DNA of 64,000 nt from Riptortus pedestris (GCA_019009955.1 CM032228.1:2347501-2411500); one strand, 5' to 3'. Counted from the first letter of the stretch, positions 44,127-56,925 are shown. The notes: a model not told the origin generated them from the sequence alone. Numbers and translations are program-made.

Positions 44127-44892
44127 GAAGTGTTAAAAGAGAATACTATTCCAAGTTTGTTTTGTTGCGGCTGTAGTAGTGAGATGAGCAGAGGCCGTGT
44201 TGGTATATTCTATGTTTAAGCCTCCAAGTTGCAACATGTTTACAATATACAATAGCTAGTTGTATATGTTATGAGATGCCCATCCTAGCCTGTTTAATGT
44301 CAGCCATCACTATATGCCCTCCTCTCCAGACAAATACCAACAGCTCTAAATTTAGCAACTGATGTAACATACATTGTAATTTTGTTTTCATCTGCTCTGT
44401 AATTCAATGTTGTTTATCTCAGGCCAACGATAAATGGGTAGAAAAAGTTTTGGATCTAATGTTTTGATTACACTTTAGTTGGCTGTTTTCTTTGAGAGTG
44501 AATGTACCAAAATTATGTTGGCATCGCATTTTTCGAAACATTTATTCAAATCTCCAACGATCTTATCTAGTAGATGACGAAAAAAATGTTTGAGCCGTTA
44601 CGACCTTGATTTTTGTTTTACATATAACGTTCTAAATATGGTTTTCATCGTTATTTAAAGTAATGTTCCTCCTGTCGTATGAAATTCCTCTCAACGGTAT
44701 CTCATACTCATGAAGTAAGAACATGTAAAGCGTTGAAGAAGACAATACAAAGGAAGACTGAAATAGGTTATGATAGTAATTGTGTTTATTATTTTTTTTG
44801 TTCTTCCCCGCGGCAGCAAAGAGACAATGAGCAGTTGGAAATTGTTGATGTAGGACTGGTTGCATAAGGACAGCTGTCAGCGGGTGCACTCT
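44125..44892. other. Unassigned stretch with a small TE-H scrap
   Basis: TTTTCGAAACATTTATTCAA and TCTAGTAGATGACGAAA at 44532-44582 resemble the TE-H 3' region, reversed. The rest is unassigned. Confidence 0.5.
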
Positions 44893-46177
44893 TCTATGAA
44901 GCATCGGCTCACTTCTCTATGCATACCTCTATGCAGCATCGGCTCATACCTCTATGCATACCTCTATGCAGCATCGGCTCATATCTCTATGCATACCTCT
45001 ATGCAGCATCGGCTCATATCTCTATGCAGCATCGGCTCATATCTCTATGCAGCATCGGCTCATATCTCTATGCAGCATCGGCTCATATCTCTATGCAGCA
45101 TCGGCTCATATCTCTATGCATACCTCTATGCAGCATCAGCTCATATCTCTATGCATACCTCTATGCAGCATCAGCTCATATCTCTATGCATACCTCTATG
45201 CAGCATCGGCTCATATCTCTATGCATACCTCTATGCAGCATCGGCTCATACCTCTATGCATACCTCTATGCAGCATCGGCTCATACCTCTATGCATACCT
45301 CAATGCAGCATCGGCTCACATCTCTATGCATACCTCTATGCAGCATTGGCTCATACCTCTATGCAGCATCGGCTCATATATCTATGCAGCATCGGCTCAT
45401 ACCTCTATGCAGCATCGGCTCATACCTCTATGCAGCATCGGCTCATACCTCTATGCAGCATCGGCTCATATCTCTATGCAGCATCGGCTCATATATCTAT
45501 GCAGCATCGGCTCATACCTCTATGCAGCATCGGCTCATACCTCTATGCAGCATCGGCTCATATATCTATGCAGCATCGGCTCATATATCTATGCAGCATC
45601 GGCTCACAACTCTATGCATACCTCTATGCAGCATCGGCTCACAACTCTATGCATACCTCTATGCAGCATCGGCTCATATATCTATACAGCATCGGCTCAC
45701 TTCTCTATGCATACCTCTATGCAGCATCGGCTCAGTTCTCTATGCATAACTCTATGCAGCATCGGCTCACTTCTCTATGCATACATCTATGCAGCATCGA
45801 CTCACTTCTCTCTGCATACCTCACTGGAGCATCGGCTCACTTCTCTATGCATACCTCTATGCAGCATCGACTCACTTCTCTATGCATACCTCTATGCAGC
45901 ATCGACTCACTTCTCTATGCATACCTCTATCCAGCATCGGCTCACTTCTCTATTCATACATCTATGCAGCATCGGCTCACTTCTCTATGCATACCTCTAT
46001 GCAGCATCGACTCACTTCTCTATGCATACCTCTATGCAGCATCGGCTCACTTCTCTATGCATACCTCTATGCAGCATCGACTCACTTCTCTATGCATACC
46101 TCTATACAGCATCGGCTCACTTCTCTATGCATACCTCTATGCAGCATCGGCTCACTTCTCTATGCATACCTCTATGC
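44893..46177. repeat. Composite minisatellite array F, 23-bp and 35-bp units
   Basis: A 23-bp core (CTCTATGCAGCATCGGCTCA plus TAT/TAC/CTT) occurs alone or with an extra 12-bp block CTCTATGCATAC, giving 23- and 35-bp units. The left half mixes both with CATAT/CATAC endings; the right half (from about 45740) is nearly all 35-bp units with CACTT endings and GGCTCA/GACTCA alternation. The right edge passes directly into TE-B sequence. Confidence 0.95.
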
Positions 46178-48156
46178 CTCTAAGACTCAACCGAACTAAA
46201 CCAAACTCGGTATGTGACTTAGTACTAACGCCTTCCTTATAATAAGCTATACTAACATTTCTAGGGACGGGCAGGAGTGGGGGTTGTAAGGGAGGCCTGA
46301 AATTAAAAATAGTGATATTTCGTTTCCTATTGCTTTTTCGGCAAATATGCACATAACAAAAGTTGTTTATTTTGTTATTTAGAGTAACTTTTGTTATATA
46401 CACTTTTGTCGTATACGGAAGTACAAATGAGTTATACGCTAAAAACTATACCGGGAGAAGGTAGGTGCTTCGTATGTAGGTTGGTATTAACTCATCCTTG
46501 ATTTTAATCTATAGGAACATTTTTAGGAACGAACAGGAGTAGGGGTTGTAATGGAGGCATGAAATGAAAAATCACGATATATTATTTCTTATTGGTTTTT
46601 TTGCAAACATGCACATAATAAGAGTTGTTTATCTTGTTATTTAGAGTAACTTTTGTCGTATAAGGAACCATAAGCGACATACGCTAAAAAATTTTGTCAG
46701 GCGCAGTCAACTGAACATGACTCAGAATCATCTGACTGCACCAACCGCTACTAAATTATAAGCAATATTAACAAAAATGCTCATAACAAAAACTGTTCCA
46801 TTGTTATTTAGAGTAACTTAATATATATCTTGGTCATATAAAAATATTAATATTGTAGCCTGCAATTCATTCCAGTGTTTGAATAAGTTATACCATTCAA
46901 TCTTTTAATTTAATTTTACCTCACCATGATATATTATGGCGATAAACAAGAACATTTCAATTGTATGAAGCATTTTAAAATAAGTAACTGTTGTAACATG
47001 AGGAGCAAAGTATATTACCCCCCCCCCTTCCTCTGTCTTTCACCGGAGCGTTAATTAATCGGAAGTAGGTAAGTAATTTCTTCCTTTAATGTGTTATAAA
47101 AATCAATTAATTCACAAAAAAAGGAAATTATTTAAACATTCTTAATTAGAATTGAAAATAGATTGTGAATATAAGGTAATGTGAGCGGAATTGAGAGTTA
47201 GAATTAATCATGTTCTGTTGGTGAACCTGGAGCGTCGGGGAGGGGTGGGCAGACCTTCCTGTAATCTAGAACCTCTCTCACTCCCTCTTTCTTTCCTCAG
47301 CTGTTATAACACTTTTTTCGTATACCGAATTATCAACGAGATATACGCTAAACCTATAGCGGAAGTGAACAATTTTATTTGACACAAAAGACTCGACCAA
47401 ACTAAATAAAACTCGGTATGTGTATTAGCACTAACGCCTTCATTATAATAAGCCATACCAACATTTCTAGGGACGGGTAGGAGTGGGGGTTATAAAGGAG
47501 GCCTCAATTTAAAAATAGTGATATTTCGTTTTCTATTCATTTTTCTGCAAATATGCATATGACAAAAGTAGTTTATTTTTTTATTTGAAGTAACTTTTCT
47601 GATATTCATTTTTGTCTTTTAACAAAGTATAAACGAGATATACACTAGAAACTAAAGCGGGAGTCAACTATTTTATTAAACGCTAACGATTGAACCGAAT
47701 TTAACAAAACTCGGTATGTCAATCAGCATTAATTGTTCCATGATTATAATCTATATTAAAATTTTTAGGTCCAAACGGGAGTAGGAGTTATAAGGGAGGC
47801 CTGAAATATAAATTCGCGATATTTCTTTGTCTATTTATTTTTCGACAAACGTGCACATAACAAAAGTTGTTTACTTTGTCATTTAGAGTAACTTTTGTTT
47901 TATACATTTCTCCAGGAACAATGTGTTTAGCAAGTAATTTGAGTAGAAATATTGATATGCTCAACAATTCTTTCTAATTTGACCTACCAGGTACCTAACC
48001 TGGAAAAAGTCTTTCATAAAAAAATAATTTTATTTTTAATAAATCCACACCAATAACGGGTATAAATCCTAAACACTGGGACGGGTAAATGTCAAAATAG
48101 TATGCAAAGTAAAGCCTTGCCAAAAAAATACCATCACCATTCGCCAGGTATCTGAG

Positions 48157-48160
<4 letters not shown>
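46178..48160 (+). mobile_element. TE-B copy, forward, 5' part replaced by array F
   Basis: Begins with module sequence (GACTCAACCGAACTAAACC, GGGACGGGCAGGAGTGGGGG), continues through about five modules, and ends GCCAGGTATCTGAGCTAA at 48160. The terminal hairpin is mostly deleted and CTAG is CTAA. The section 46845-47310 shows little TE-B similarity and includes a C-tract at 47019; I recognise nothing there. Confidence 0.65.

Positions 48161-48217
<57 letters not shown>
48161..48217. repeat. (TA)n microsatellite
   Basis: About 28 TA units between the TE-B end and a TE-H 3' part. Confidence 0.95.
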
Positions 48218-48223
<6 letters not shown>

Positions 48224-48366
48224 ACCTCATTTTGGTCAACTACTAGGTTGCCCGATAGACATTTGAAGACATTTTTCGGAAATCTCGTCATGAGTACAAC
48301 ATCAATTGCAAACAGTAATAAAAACAAGCCCGTTAATAATTGAGAAAGTTAAGGGAAATCTGCTAA
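48218..48366 (+). mobile_element. TE-H 3' end, forward
   Basis: GCAACCTCATTTTGGTCAAC, TCGTCATGAGTACAACATCA and the end TTAAGGGAAATCTGCTAA. About 50 bp of foreign sequence interrupts it before the terminus. Confidence 0.7.
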
Positions 48367-48535
48367 AATGAACATGATTGTTTGACGAAATTCATGGATC
48401 TATAAAGTGGATAAAAATACCTTGATGGTGGATACAATGGCCCAACTTTTCCAAGAGAACTCTAAATATAGCTGCGCTCTTTCGCATTAGAACCATTTAT
48501 AAAAATAACCAACCGACAGCACATTAAAAGAAAGG

Positions 48536-49171
48536 TCCGTCACGCAGGAGCTGCGTAAACTAAGCAGATTTCCCACGTGAAGTTTTACAATAGAGAAATT
48601 TCACGAGAGTCAAGCTGTTAAGGAAACGGCCGAACTAGCTTTTGGCGGGAAAGTCACCCGTCCGTTAGCCGCCCAGATTTAATAAAAAGTCCGTCACGCA
48701 GGGGCTGCGTAAACTAAGCAGATTTCCCACGTGAAGTTTTACAATAGAGAAATCTGCCTAATAACAACTGTAGTAGTAAGTAACCTCTAAACCTATTCAG
48801 GAGAGGGACGAATAATTACAAAAACGGCCGCCAGAGCTCACGGCGGAAAGTCCGAACATAGCCACAGCTGCCGAGCACATGCAGAATACAAATGCAAATA
48901 ACTCAGTTAATATTCAAGATAGAGAAAAAATGTATATAACAATATTTATAGTAAATTTAATTTGCAATAAGATTGATTTTATAATATTTTTCGATCCGAC
49001 GTATAGTAACGGAGATATTTTGAATTTTCAAAAATCCCCCCCTCTAAACCCCCCCTCCCACTGGTCCGATTTCAGCCATTAACGAACTTGATCTCTCTTT
49101 TTACGTAAAACGCTTAAATATGAAGTTTGGTAACGATTAAACAAAAATTGCGACCGCTAGAGCGTTAACAG

Positions 49172-49221
<50 letters not shown>

Positions 49222-49632
49222 GAACGGACCTCATTTTCGTCATCCCCTGGGTAGGATCGATGGACATTTGAGGAAATTTTTCAAAACTCGCGTCATGAGT
49301 ACGACCTCAATAGCTGATTTCCCTTAAGGGAAATCTGCTAAAATGCAAATATCTCGGTTAATATTGAAGATAGAGAATAAATGTATATAACAATATTTAT
49401 AGTAAATAAATGAAATAAGATTGTTTCTCTACAATTTTTCGATCCGACGTATTGTAACGGAGATATTTCGAATTTTCGAAAATCCTCCTCTCTAAACCCC
49501 CCCCCTCTCCCACTGGTCCGATTTCAGCCGTTAACGAACTTGATCTTTCTTTTTACATAAAACGACTAAATATCGAGTTTGGTAACGATCAAACGAAAAT
49601 TGCGACCGTTGACTGTTGTTAACAGACAAATA

Positions 49633-49703
<71 letters not shown>

Positions 49704-49823
49704 AATATACAGTTTTGAACGGACCTCATTTTCGTCATCTACTAGGTAGGATCGATGGACATTTGAAGAAAAATTTTGAAAATTCCGTCATGAGTACAAC
49801 CTCAATAGCTGATTTCCCTTAAG
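48536..49823 (+). mobile_element. TE-H outer copy, forward, split by a second TE-H
   Basis: The 5' end (TCCGTCACGCAGGAGCTGCG) and leader run to CAGATTTAATAAAA at 48686. The body resumes after the inner copy at ATGCAAATATCTCGGTTAAT (49344), passes (TA)n at 49630-49692 and stops in the middle of the 3' palindrome at CCCTTAAG. Removing the inner copy restores the uninterrupted order seen at 52887-53513. Confidence 0.85.
48690..49341 (+). mobile_element. TE-H inner copy, forward, complete
   Basis: From TCCGTCACGCAGGGGCTGCG to GGGAAATCTGCTAA, 652 bp, with (TA)n at 49177-49215 and GACCGCTAGAGCG at 49152. It landed in an A-run of the outer copy; no target duplication can be seen because the flanks are A's. 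Confidence 0.88.
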
Positions 49824-49824
49824 G

Positions 49825-50085
49825 TCCGTCACGCAGGGGCTGCTTAAACTAAGCAGATTTCCCACGTGAAGTTTAATGATAGATTAAATATACATACTGC
49901 TAACACCACCGCGAATATTAAGTGAATAAATACAAACGGTAAGCAGATATGTTTCAGTTACAAATTAATAACTCTACAACGGAAAGCGTCTGAATTGTAA
50001 ACAAACAAGCCAGCCAACCTGAATTCTAGACCGGAAAGACAAACAATCAATGAAATATATCTGAATATAACATATTAATTTTAGT
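49825..50085 (+). mobile_element. TE-H 5' part (second leader type), forward
   Basis: TCCGTCACGCAGGGGCTGCT begins exactly where the previous copy's 3' palindrome breaks. Leader ACCACCGCGAATATTAAGTG. It fades into AT-rich DNA after 50085; 50086-50477 holds nothing else I recognise. Confidence 0.7.
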
Positions 50086-50477
50086 ATAATATAAAAATAA
50101 TTATAATAAAATAAAATATTAAAATAAGTAAGATAATTACAAATAAAATTAAAAAATGAAATGAAAAAATATATATAAATAAAATAAAAAAACAAATCAA
50201 TTAAAGTTAAACCCAACCGATGTTTAATTTGCGAGTCTATATAAGGTAAATATATTGAATTATGATTCCCATTCGTCACAATCAACTTCACATTCTAATG
50301 TATTTTTGCTACATCCATATCTATACTTTTGATAAACTTTATAAGTTCGTTATTATATCTATTAAATATAATATTGGGTGGTTCTGGCTAGTTTGTCTCT
50401 ACCGGTTTAAAAGATATTTCCATTTTGGCCCTCGCATACGGAACACCTCATTTAGATAGTTTTATAACAATCTCATT

Positions 50478-51071
50478 TTAACAGATTCCCCTTAAGGGAA
50501 ATAAGCTATTGAGGTTGTACTCATGACGCGAGTTTCGAAATTTTTCTTCAAATGTCCATCGATCCTACCTAGGAGATGACGAAAATGAGGTCCGTTCAAA
50601 ACTGTATATAATATCTATCTATCTATCTATATATTTGTCTGTTACCGCTCTAGCGGTCGCAATTATTCTTTAATCGTTACCAAACTTGATATTTAGTAGT
50701 TTTATGTAAAAAGACAGGTCAAGTTCGTTAATGGCTGAAATCGGTCTAGTGGGAGGGTGAGTTTAAAGGGGAGGATTTTCGAAAATGCGAAATATCTCCG
50801 TTACTATACGTCGGATCGAAAAATTGTATAAAATCAATCTTATTGCAAATTAAATTTACTATAAATATTGTTATATACGTTTATTCTGTATCTTGAATAT
50901 TAACCGAGATATTTGCATTTTTATTAAATTTCGGCGGGTAACGGACGAAAGTGAGTTTCCCGCCAAAAGCTAGTTCGGCCGTTTTCGTAACTGTTTGCTC
51001 TCGTGAAATTTCTCTATTGTAATACTTCACGTGGGAAATCTGCTTAGTTTACGCAGCCCCTGCGTGAAGGA
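50478..51071 (-). mobile_element. TE-H complete copy, reverse
   Basis: From TTAACAGATTCCCCTTAAGG to GCCCCTGCGTGAAGGA, 594 bp, with a short (TCTA)n/(TA)n tract at 50608-50632 and the ACCGCTCTAGCGGTCG hairpin at 50643. Confidence 0.85.
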
Positions 51072-51075
51072 CTTT

Positions 51076-51172
51076 TCGTCCTCTCCCGGGTCGGATCGAT
51101 TGATATTTGGAAACATTTATCGAAAATATGAGTCCAACCTCAGTACCTCGGGGGAAATTTGCTAACAGGGAA
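51076..51172 (+). mobile_element. TE-H 3' end fragment, forward
   Basis: TCGTCCTCTCCCGGGTCGGA, ATATGAGTCCAACCTCAGTA and GGGGGAAATTTGCTAA form a diverged TE-H 3' end. Confidence 0.6.
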
Positions 51173-51790
51173 ACTTTTTAATTGTGCTCGGTCCTTTCAA
51201 AATAATAAACATATACTTAATAGTAAACAAATAGACCGGTTGCCTCGGGGATATATTTAAAGAGAAGTTGTCCGAGTTAAAGGAGAAACAAGAGTTGAGA
51301 CAAATTGAAACTTGTGCAGAGACTTGGACTAACTAACTGAGGAGCCAACTCAACCAACAAGATGGAGAAATAATTAGCAAAGTTCAACACTAAAGGGGGG
51401 GGGGGTTAGTTAAAGTTCAATCGTTCTCAGGAAATTATTTATTTATAAGATTCCTACTTCCAATTTTCAAAAGCATAATTTATCATGGAAGTAATTACTA
51501 GCTTGCCCTCAACTTGTTTTTATTTTCTACATCACTTATGCACTTGCTGACATAGTAGATTTCATTCAAAAATATTAACTGTTAGACATTCGGTGTAAAA
51601 ATGGTCACTTAAGAATTCACTATAACTATACTCATTGTTAGAAATTCAATATAACAATTATTCACTAATATGACTATCAAAAAAATATTCAGTTATGAGT
51701 CGAATATAAAACGATTTAATCTTAGAAATTCAATGTAGCAATCATTCACTGCTAGAAGCTCTTTGTAAATATATTCACGATTAGAACTTC
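51173..51790. other. Unassigned AT-rich stretch
   Basis: A G-tract at 51396-51405. Short loosely repeated ATTCA/TTCACT motifs occur between 51550 and 51790; no gene seen. Confidence 0.5.
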
Positions 51791-52590
51791 AGTGAGCTCC
51801 ATTCAAAATTATATATTAATTAATATAAATTAATAATTATATATATATTATATATATATACATATTTGTCTGTCACCGCTCTAGCGGTCGCAATTTTTGT
51901 TTGATCGTTACCAAACTCGACATTTAAACGTTTTATGTAAAAAGACAGATCAGTCCGTTAATGGCTGAAATTGGACCAGTGGAGGGGGGGGGGGGGGTTA
52001 GAGGAGGATTTTCGAAAATTCGAAATATCTCGAAAGCTTTTATAGAACTAATCTTATTGAAAATTAAATTTACTATAAATATTGTGAATTCTCTATCTTG
52101 AATATTAAGCGAGATATTTGCATTTTTATTAAGTGTGTAAGATAACAAACGAAATGAGATCCGCTCTAGTCGGTTGTGTTCGTCACATTCCGACGTAAAT
52201 TTATACTTTGTGAGATATATACAAATGCGTTCTGTTTATCCCCCCCCCTTTAAGTTTTTGGATTACTAAAATTTGAGTTATTAAAATATTAATTATTCTG
52301 ATTCATACAAATTGCAGTATTAGATATAGTCAACAGTCTGCAATAAAGTTAATATGTTATATCCAGATATATACCAGTAATTGTAAAAATATGTCTATCT
52401 ATCTGTTCAGCTGTGAGTGGTTGGCGGACCTATTTGTTTACAATTCATAAGCCGTTTCCGTTGGGAGATTTCTCATTGCCGTTTGTATTTACTCACGGTG
52501 GTGTTAAGTGTTGGCAGTATGCGGATTTCTCTATTGTAAAACGTCACGAGGCAAATCTGAAATAGTTTTTGCAGCACCTGCGAGACGAAC
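51791..52590 (-). mobile_element. TE-H copy, reverse, long leader
   Basis: CTCCATTCAAAATTATATAT leads to the hairpin ACCGCTCTAGCGGTCG (51877), a G-tract at 51985, the body, and the longer leader with GTTCGTCACATTCCGACG. It ends in a decayed 5' terminus GCAGCACCTGCGAGACGAA. Confidence 0.7.
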
Positions 52591-52886
52591 AATTTGAGTT
52601 GAGCTCAAGCCGCCTGGCATAATATAAATAAATCATTTTAGTAACGGCGGTCGATCCAATTCATATAGTATTTGCAGACACGTGCATTCGCAAAATAAAT
52701 AATTAGAGAGACAATTTCAAGTTTATTTCCATCGGTATGTATAATGTAGCAAGATGGTGACATTGACATGACGTCAAACATGCATTATTTACCTTGCAAA
52801 TATTTGCAGATTGCAGCGATGGTCTATGCATGGATGCATTCAATGCAGTCATCAACCACTTGGAGCATTTTGAGGCAAATCAAAAG
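52591..52886. other. Unassigned stretch
   Basis: No gene or element recognised. Confidence 0.5.
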
Positions 52887-53320
52887 TCCGTCACGCAGGG
52901 GCTGCGTGAACTAAGCAGATTTCCCACGTGAAGTAATACAATAGAGAAATCTCCATACGAGAGCCGAACAGTTATGGCACCGGGCCGAACTAGCTTTTGG
53001 TGGGAAATTCAGTCGTCCCCTATCGGCCCATATTAAATTAAAATGCAAATATCTCGGTTAATACTCAAGATAGAGAATAAATGTACAGACAATATTTATA
53101 GTAAATTTAATTTACAATAAGATTAGTTCTATACAATTTTTTGGTTCGACATATGGTAACGGAGATATTTTGAATTTTCGAAAATCCCCCCTCTAAACCC
53201 CCCCCTCCCACTGGTCCAATTTCAGCCATTAACGAAATTAATCTGTATTTTCACATAAAACGTTTATATATCGAGTTTGGTAACGATCAAACAAAAATTG
53301 CGACCGCTAGAGCGTTAACA

Positions 53321-53372
<52 letters not shown>

Positions 53373-53513
53373 TATATATATATATATAATTTTGAACGGA
53401 CCTCATGATCGTCATCTCCTGGGTAGGATCGATTGACATTTGAAGAAAATTTTCGAAAATCGCATCATGAGTACGACCTCGATAGCTGATTTCCCTTAAG
53501 GGAAATCTGCTAA
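52887..53513 (+). mobile_element. TE-H complete copy, forward
   Basis: From TCCGTCACGCAGGGGCTGCG to TTTCCCTTAAGGGAAATCTG and CTAA, 627 bp. (TA)n lies at 53323-53366 and again at 53372-53388; C-tracts at 53186 and 53200. A good reference copy. Confidence 0.88.
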
Positions 53514-53530
53514 AAACTCATCTTGTACAC

Positions 53531-54085
53531 CAGCTGTGGCCAACCTTTGACATGTTGCGGGCCAAACTTTAGTCTGGCAAATACGTTCGGGGCCGCTTTT
53601 AAAAGTAGTGCATTTTAAAGTAGTGTTCATAATTTTTAACGATAGATATCTGGTATGAAATTATACGACAATGTAATTATAATACAATTTATTAAAATAA
53701 CAAAATGAAATGAAAAAAATAGGTACGGCATTATAATTAAATCGTAAAATTTGGAATTATTACAAACAATGAAAGTTAAATAGCGACACCGAAATCAATG
53801 AGCACGAATTTGCGAAACTAATCCATCGATTTTTGTATTAATTCCACTGATGCAAAGACAAAAATAATTTTCCAAATTATCGTCAGTTAGCTTGGCACAA
53901 TGTTTTCATTTATTAACGCACAAATCTCTCCTCAACTTCCTCATTTGGAGTAAGTAGTGTAATATTAGCAGATTTCCCATTGAGGGAAATCAGCTATTGA
54001 GGTCGTACTCATGACGCAATTTTCGAAAAATTTCTTCAAATGTCCATCGATCCTACCCAGGAGATGACACAAATGAGGTCCGTTC

Positions 54086-54155
<70 letters not shown>

Positions 54156-54798
54156 CTGTTAACGCTCTAGCGGTCGCAATTTAGGTTTGATCGTTGCCAA
54201 ACTCGATATTTAAGCGTTTTATAAAGGACAGATCAAGTTCGTTAATGGCTGAAATCGGATCAATGGGAGGAGGGGTTTAGAAGGGGAATGTTCGAAAATT
54301 CGAAATATCTCCGTTATTATGCGTCGGATCAAAACATTGCATAGAACCAATTTTATTGCAAATTAAATTTACAATAAATAGTGTTCTATACATTTATTCT
54401 CTATCTTGAATATTAACCGAGATATTTGTATTTTTATTAAGTGTGTGGGATAACAAACAAAATGAGATCGGCTCTTGTCGGTTATGTTCGTCACATTCCG
54501 ACGTAAATTTATACTTTGTGAGATATATACAAATACGTTCTGTTTATCCTCCCCCCCTTTAAGTTTTTGGATTACTAAAATTTGAGTTATTAAAATACTA
54601 AAAGTTGGCTGATAACGGACGAGTTTCCCCCCAAAAGCTAGTTCGGCCGTTTCCGTAACTGTTCGGCTCTCCTATGGAGATGACTCTAATGTATAACTTG
54701 ACGTGGGAAATCTGCTTAGTTTACGCAGCTACTGCATGACGGACTTTTTTTGTTGACTGGGTATTTCAAAATGTCTCGCGGGCCAGGGGTTGCGCACA
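53531..54798. mobile_element. hAT-like remnant interrupted by TE-H
   Basis: The left edge CAGCTGTGGCCAACCTTTGA then GCGGGCCAAA, and the right edge CGCGGGCCAGGGGTTGCGCA, resemble the terminal sequences of degraded hAT elements, in which GGGCCA-rich ends are common. The sides are separated by an intact TE-H insertion. No transposase frame survives. Confidence 0.4.
53965..54743 (-). mobile_element. TE-H complete copy, reverse
   Basis: TTAGCAGATTTCCCATTGAG to GCTACTGCATGACGGA, with (TA)n at 54092-54151, the hairpin AACGCTCTAGCGGTCG at 54160, and a longer leader including GTTCGTCACATTCCGACG (54487). Confidence 0.85.
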
Positions 54799-55508
54799 TA
54801 TGTTGTATATATGATATTTTCCAAAATTTCCTTGAGCCGATTATGCCTCCTGAGATCAATATGAGCCCCACCCAGACCTTGATCAACATACATATATATT
54901 TGTTTAGCCGGCCCCAGAGAGGCTCAGGAGCAAGCCCCGTTAACCAAGAAGGAACTGGAAGGAGTTGTCTCCAGCAGAATAACAGGCTGCTACTGAATCT
55001 ATAATGTCAAAACATCAACACAGGCCTACAGAAAACATTTTTTTTTGGTGCCGTTAACCTTTGACCTGATATTTAATATATTTCTGTCGCTGAATCCAAA
55101 TAAAAAATCCGTTTGTTAGTATCAGCTCTACTTTTATAAATGTTCACATCACGAAATGAGTCCTTTTAATATTTCATATATTGAGGAATGGATTATTCAC
55201 AGGAATCGAATAAACTACTTGCTGACTAATCATGTCATTTAATCCGTATTATGCCTAGTTAATGCAAGCAACTATCAATAAATGCCATTATATTAATATT
55301 TACTAAGCAAATACCACCGAATAAAGCAGCTTAAAACTTTTAACATAAGGTATATAATACTTGTGGTCCCATTCAGCCTCCGCCTAATAATAAACCGAAA
55401 ATAATATAACTAAAATCCTTCAAGCTGGAATCTTTGATGGACCACAGATAAGACTAATTACAAAAGATTCGGATTATCTAGAGACAATGAATGAGATCGA
55501 GAAAAAAT
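54799..55508. other. Unassigned AT-rich stretch
   Basis: Nothing recognised; the frame at 54750-55004 has no known domain. Confidence 0.5.
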
Positions 55509-56925
55509 TGGTAGATGGGTAACGTGCCGCAGCAGGCGGTGGGGATTGTGCAAGGAGCAGGCAGGGGTGGCATGAGGGGTTCACATTGGTAGATGGGTAA
55601 CGTGCCGCAGCAGGCGGTGGGGATTGTGCAAGGAGCAGGCAGGGGTGGCATGAGGGGTTCACATTGGTAGATGGGTAACGTGCCGCAGCAGGCGGTGGGG
55701 ATTGTGCAAGGAGCAGGCAGGGGTGGCATGAGGGGTTCACATTGGTAGATGGGTAACGTGCCGCAGCAGGCGATGGGGATTGTGCTAGGTGCAGGCAGTG
55801 GTGGTAAGAGGGGTTCACATTGGTAGATGGGTAACTTGCCGCAGGAGGCGGTGGGGATTGTGCTAGGTGCAGGCAGTGGTGGTAAGAGGGGTTCACATTG
55901 GTAGATGGGTAACGTGCCGCAGCAGGCGGTGGGGATTGTGCAAGGTGCAGGCAGTGGTGGCATGAGGGGTTCACATTGGTAGATGGGTAACGTGCCGCAG
56001 CAGGCGGTGGGGATTGTGCAAGGTGCAGGCAGTGGTGGCATGAGGGGTTCACATTGGTAGATGGGTAACGTGCCGCAGCAGGCGGTGGGGATTGTGCAAG
56101 GTGCAGGCAGTGGTGGCATGAGGGGTTCACATTGGTAGATGGGTAACGTGCCGCAGCAGGCGGTGGGGATTGTGCAAGGTGCAGGCAGTGGTGGCATGAA
56201 GGGTTCACATTGGTAGATGGGTAACGTGCCGCAGCAGGCGGTGGGGATTGTGCAAGGTGCAGGCAGTGGTGTCATGAGGGGTTCACATTGGTAGATGGGT
56301 AACGTGCCGCAGCAGGCGGTGGGGATTGTGCAAGGTGCAGGCAGTGGTGGCATGAGGGGTTCACATTGGTAGATGGGTAACGTGCCGCAGCAGGCGGTGG
56401 GGATTGTGCAAGGTGCAGGCAGTGGTGGCATGAGGGGTTCACATTGGTAGATGGGTAACGTGCCGCAGCAGGCGGTGGGGATTGTGCAAGGTGCAGGCAG
56501 TGGTGGCATGAGGGGTTCACATTGGTAGATGGGTAAGCCGCAGCAGGCGGTGGGGATTGTGCAAGGTGCAGGCAGTGGTGGCATGAGGGGTTCACATTGG
56601 TAGATGGGTAATGTGCCGCAGCAGGCGGCGGGGATTGTGCAAGGTACAGGCAGTGGTGGCATAAGGGGTTCACATTGGTAGATGGGTAACGTGCCGCAGC
56701 AGGCGGTGGGGATTGTGCAAGGTGCAGGCAGTGGTGGCACGAGGGGTTCACATTGGTAGATGGGTAACTTGCCGCAGGAGGCGATGGGGATTGTGCTAGG
56801 TGCAGGCAGTGGTGGTAAGAGGGGTTCACATTGGTAGATGGGTAACGTGCCGCAGCAGGCGATGGGGATTGTGCTAGGTGCAGGCAGTGGTGGTAAGAGG
56901 GGTTCACATTGGTAGATGGGATATT
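55509..56925. repeat. Minisatellite array G, 78-bp unit, about 18 copies
   Basis: The unit begins TTGGTAGATGGGTAACGTGC and contains GGCGGTGGGGATTGTGCAAG. One unit near 56530 lacks 3 bp. Units with GCGATGGGG/GGTAAGAGG form blocks at both ends (55770-55890 and 56760-56900), as if one block had been copied. Because 78 divides by three, minus frames rich in Pro/Cys stay open; not taken as genes. Confidence 0.96.

Noticed and set aside
44860..46242. Ser/Tyr/Ala-rich frames of up to 460 codons
   Set aside because: All three plus-strand frames are open because of the 23/35-bp units; no domain, no independent start.
53531..54798. Intact hAT transposon
   Set aside because: Only edge-like sequences remain and no transposase frame is visible, so it is listed as a low-confidence remnant.
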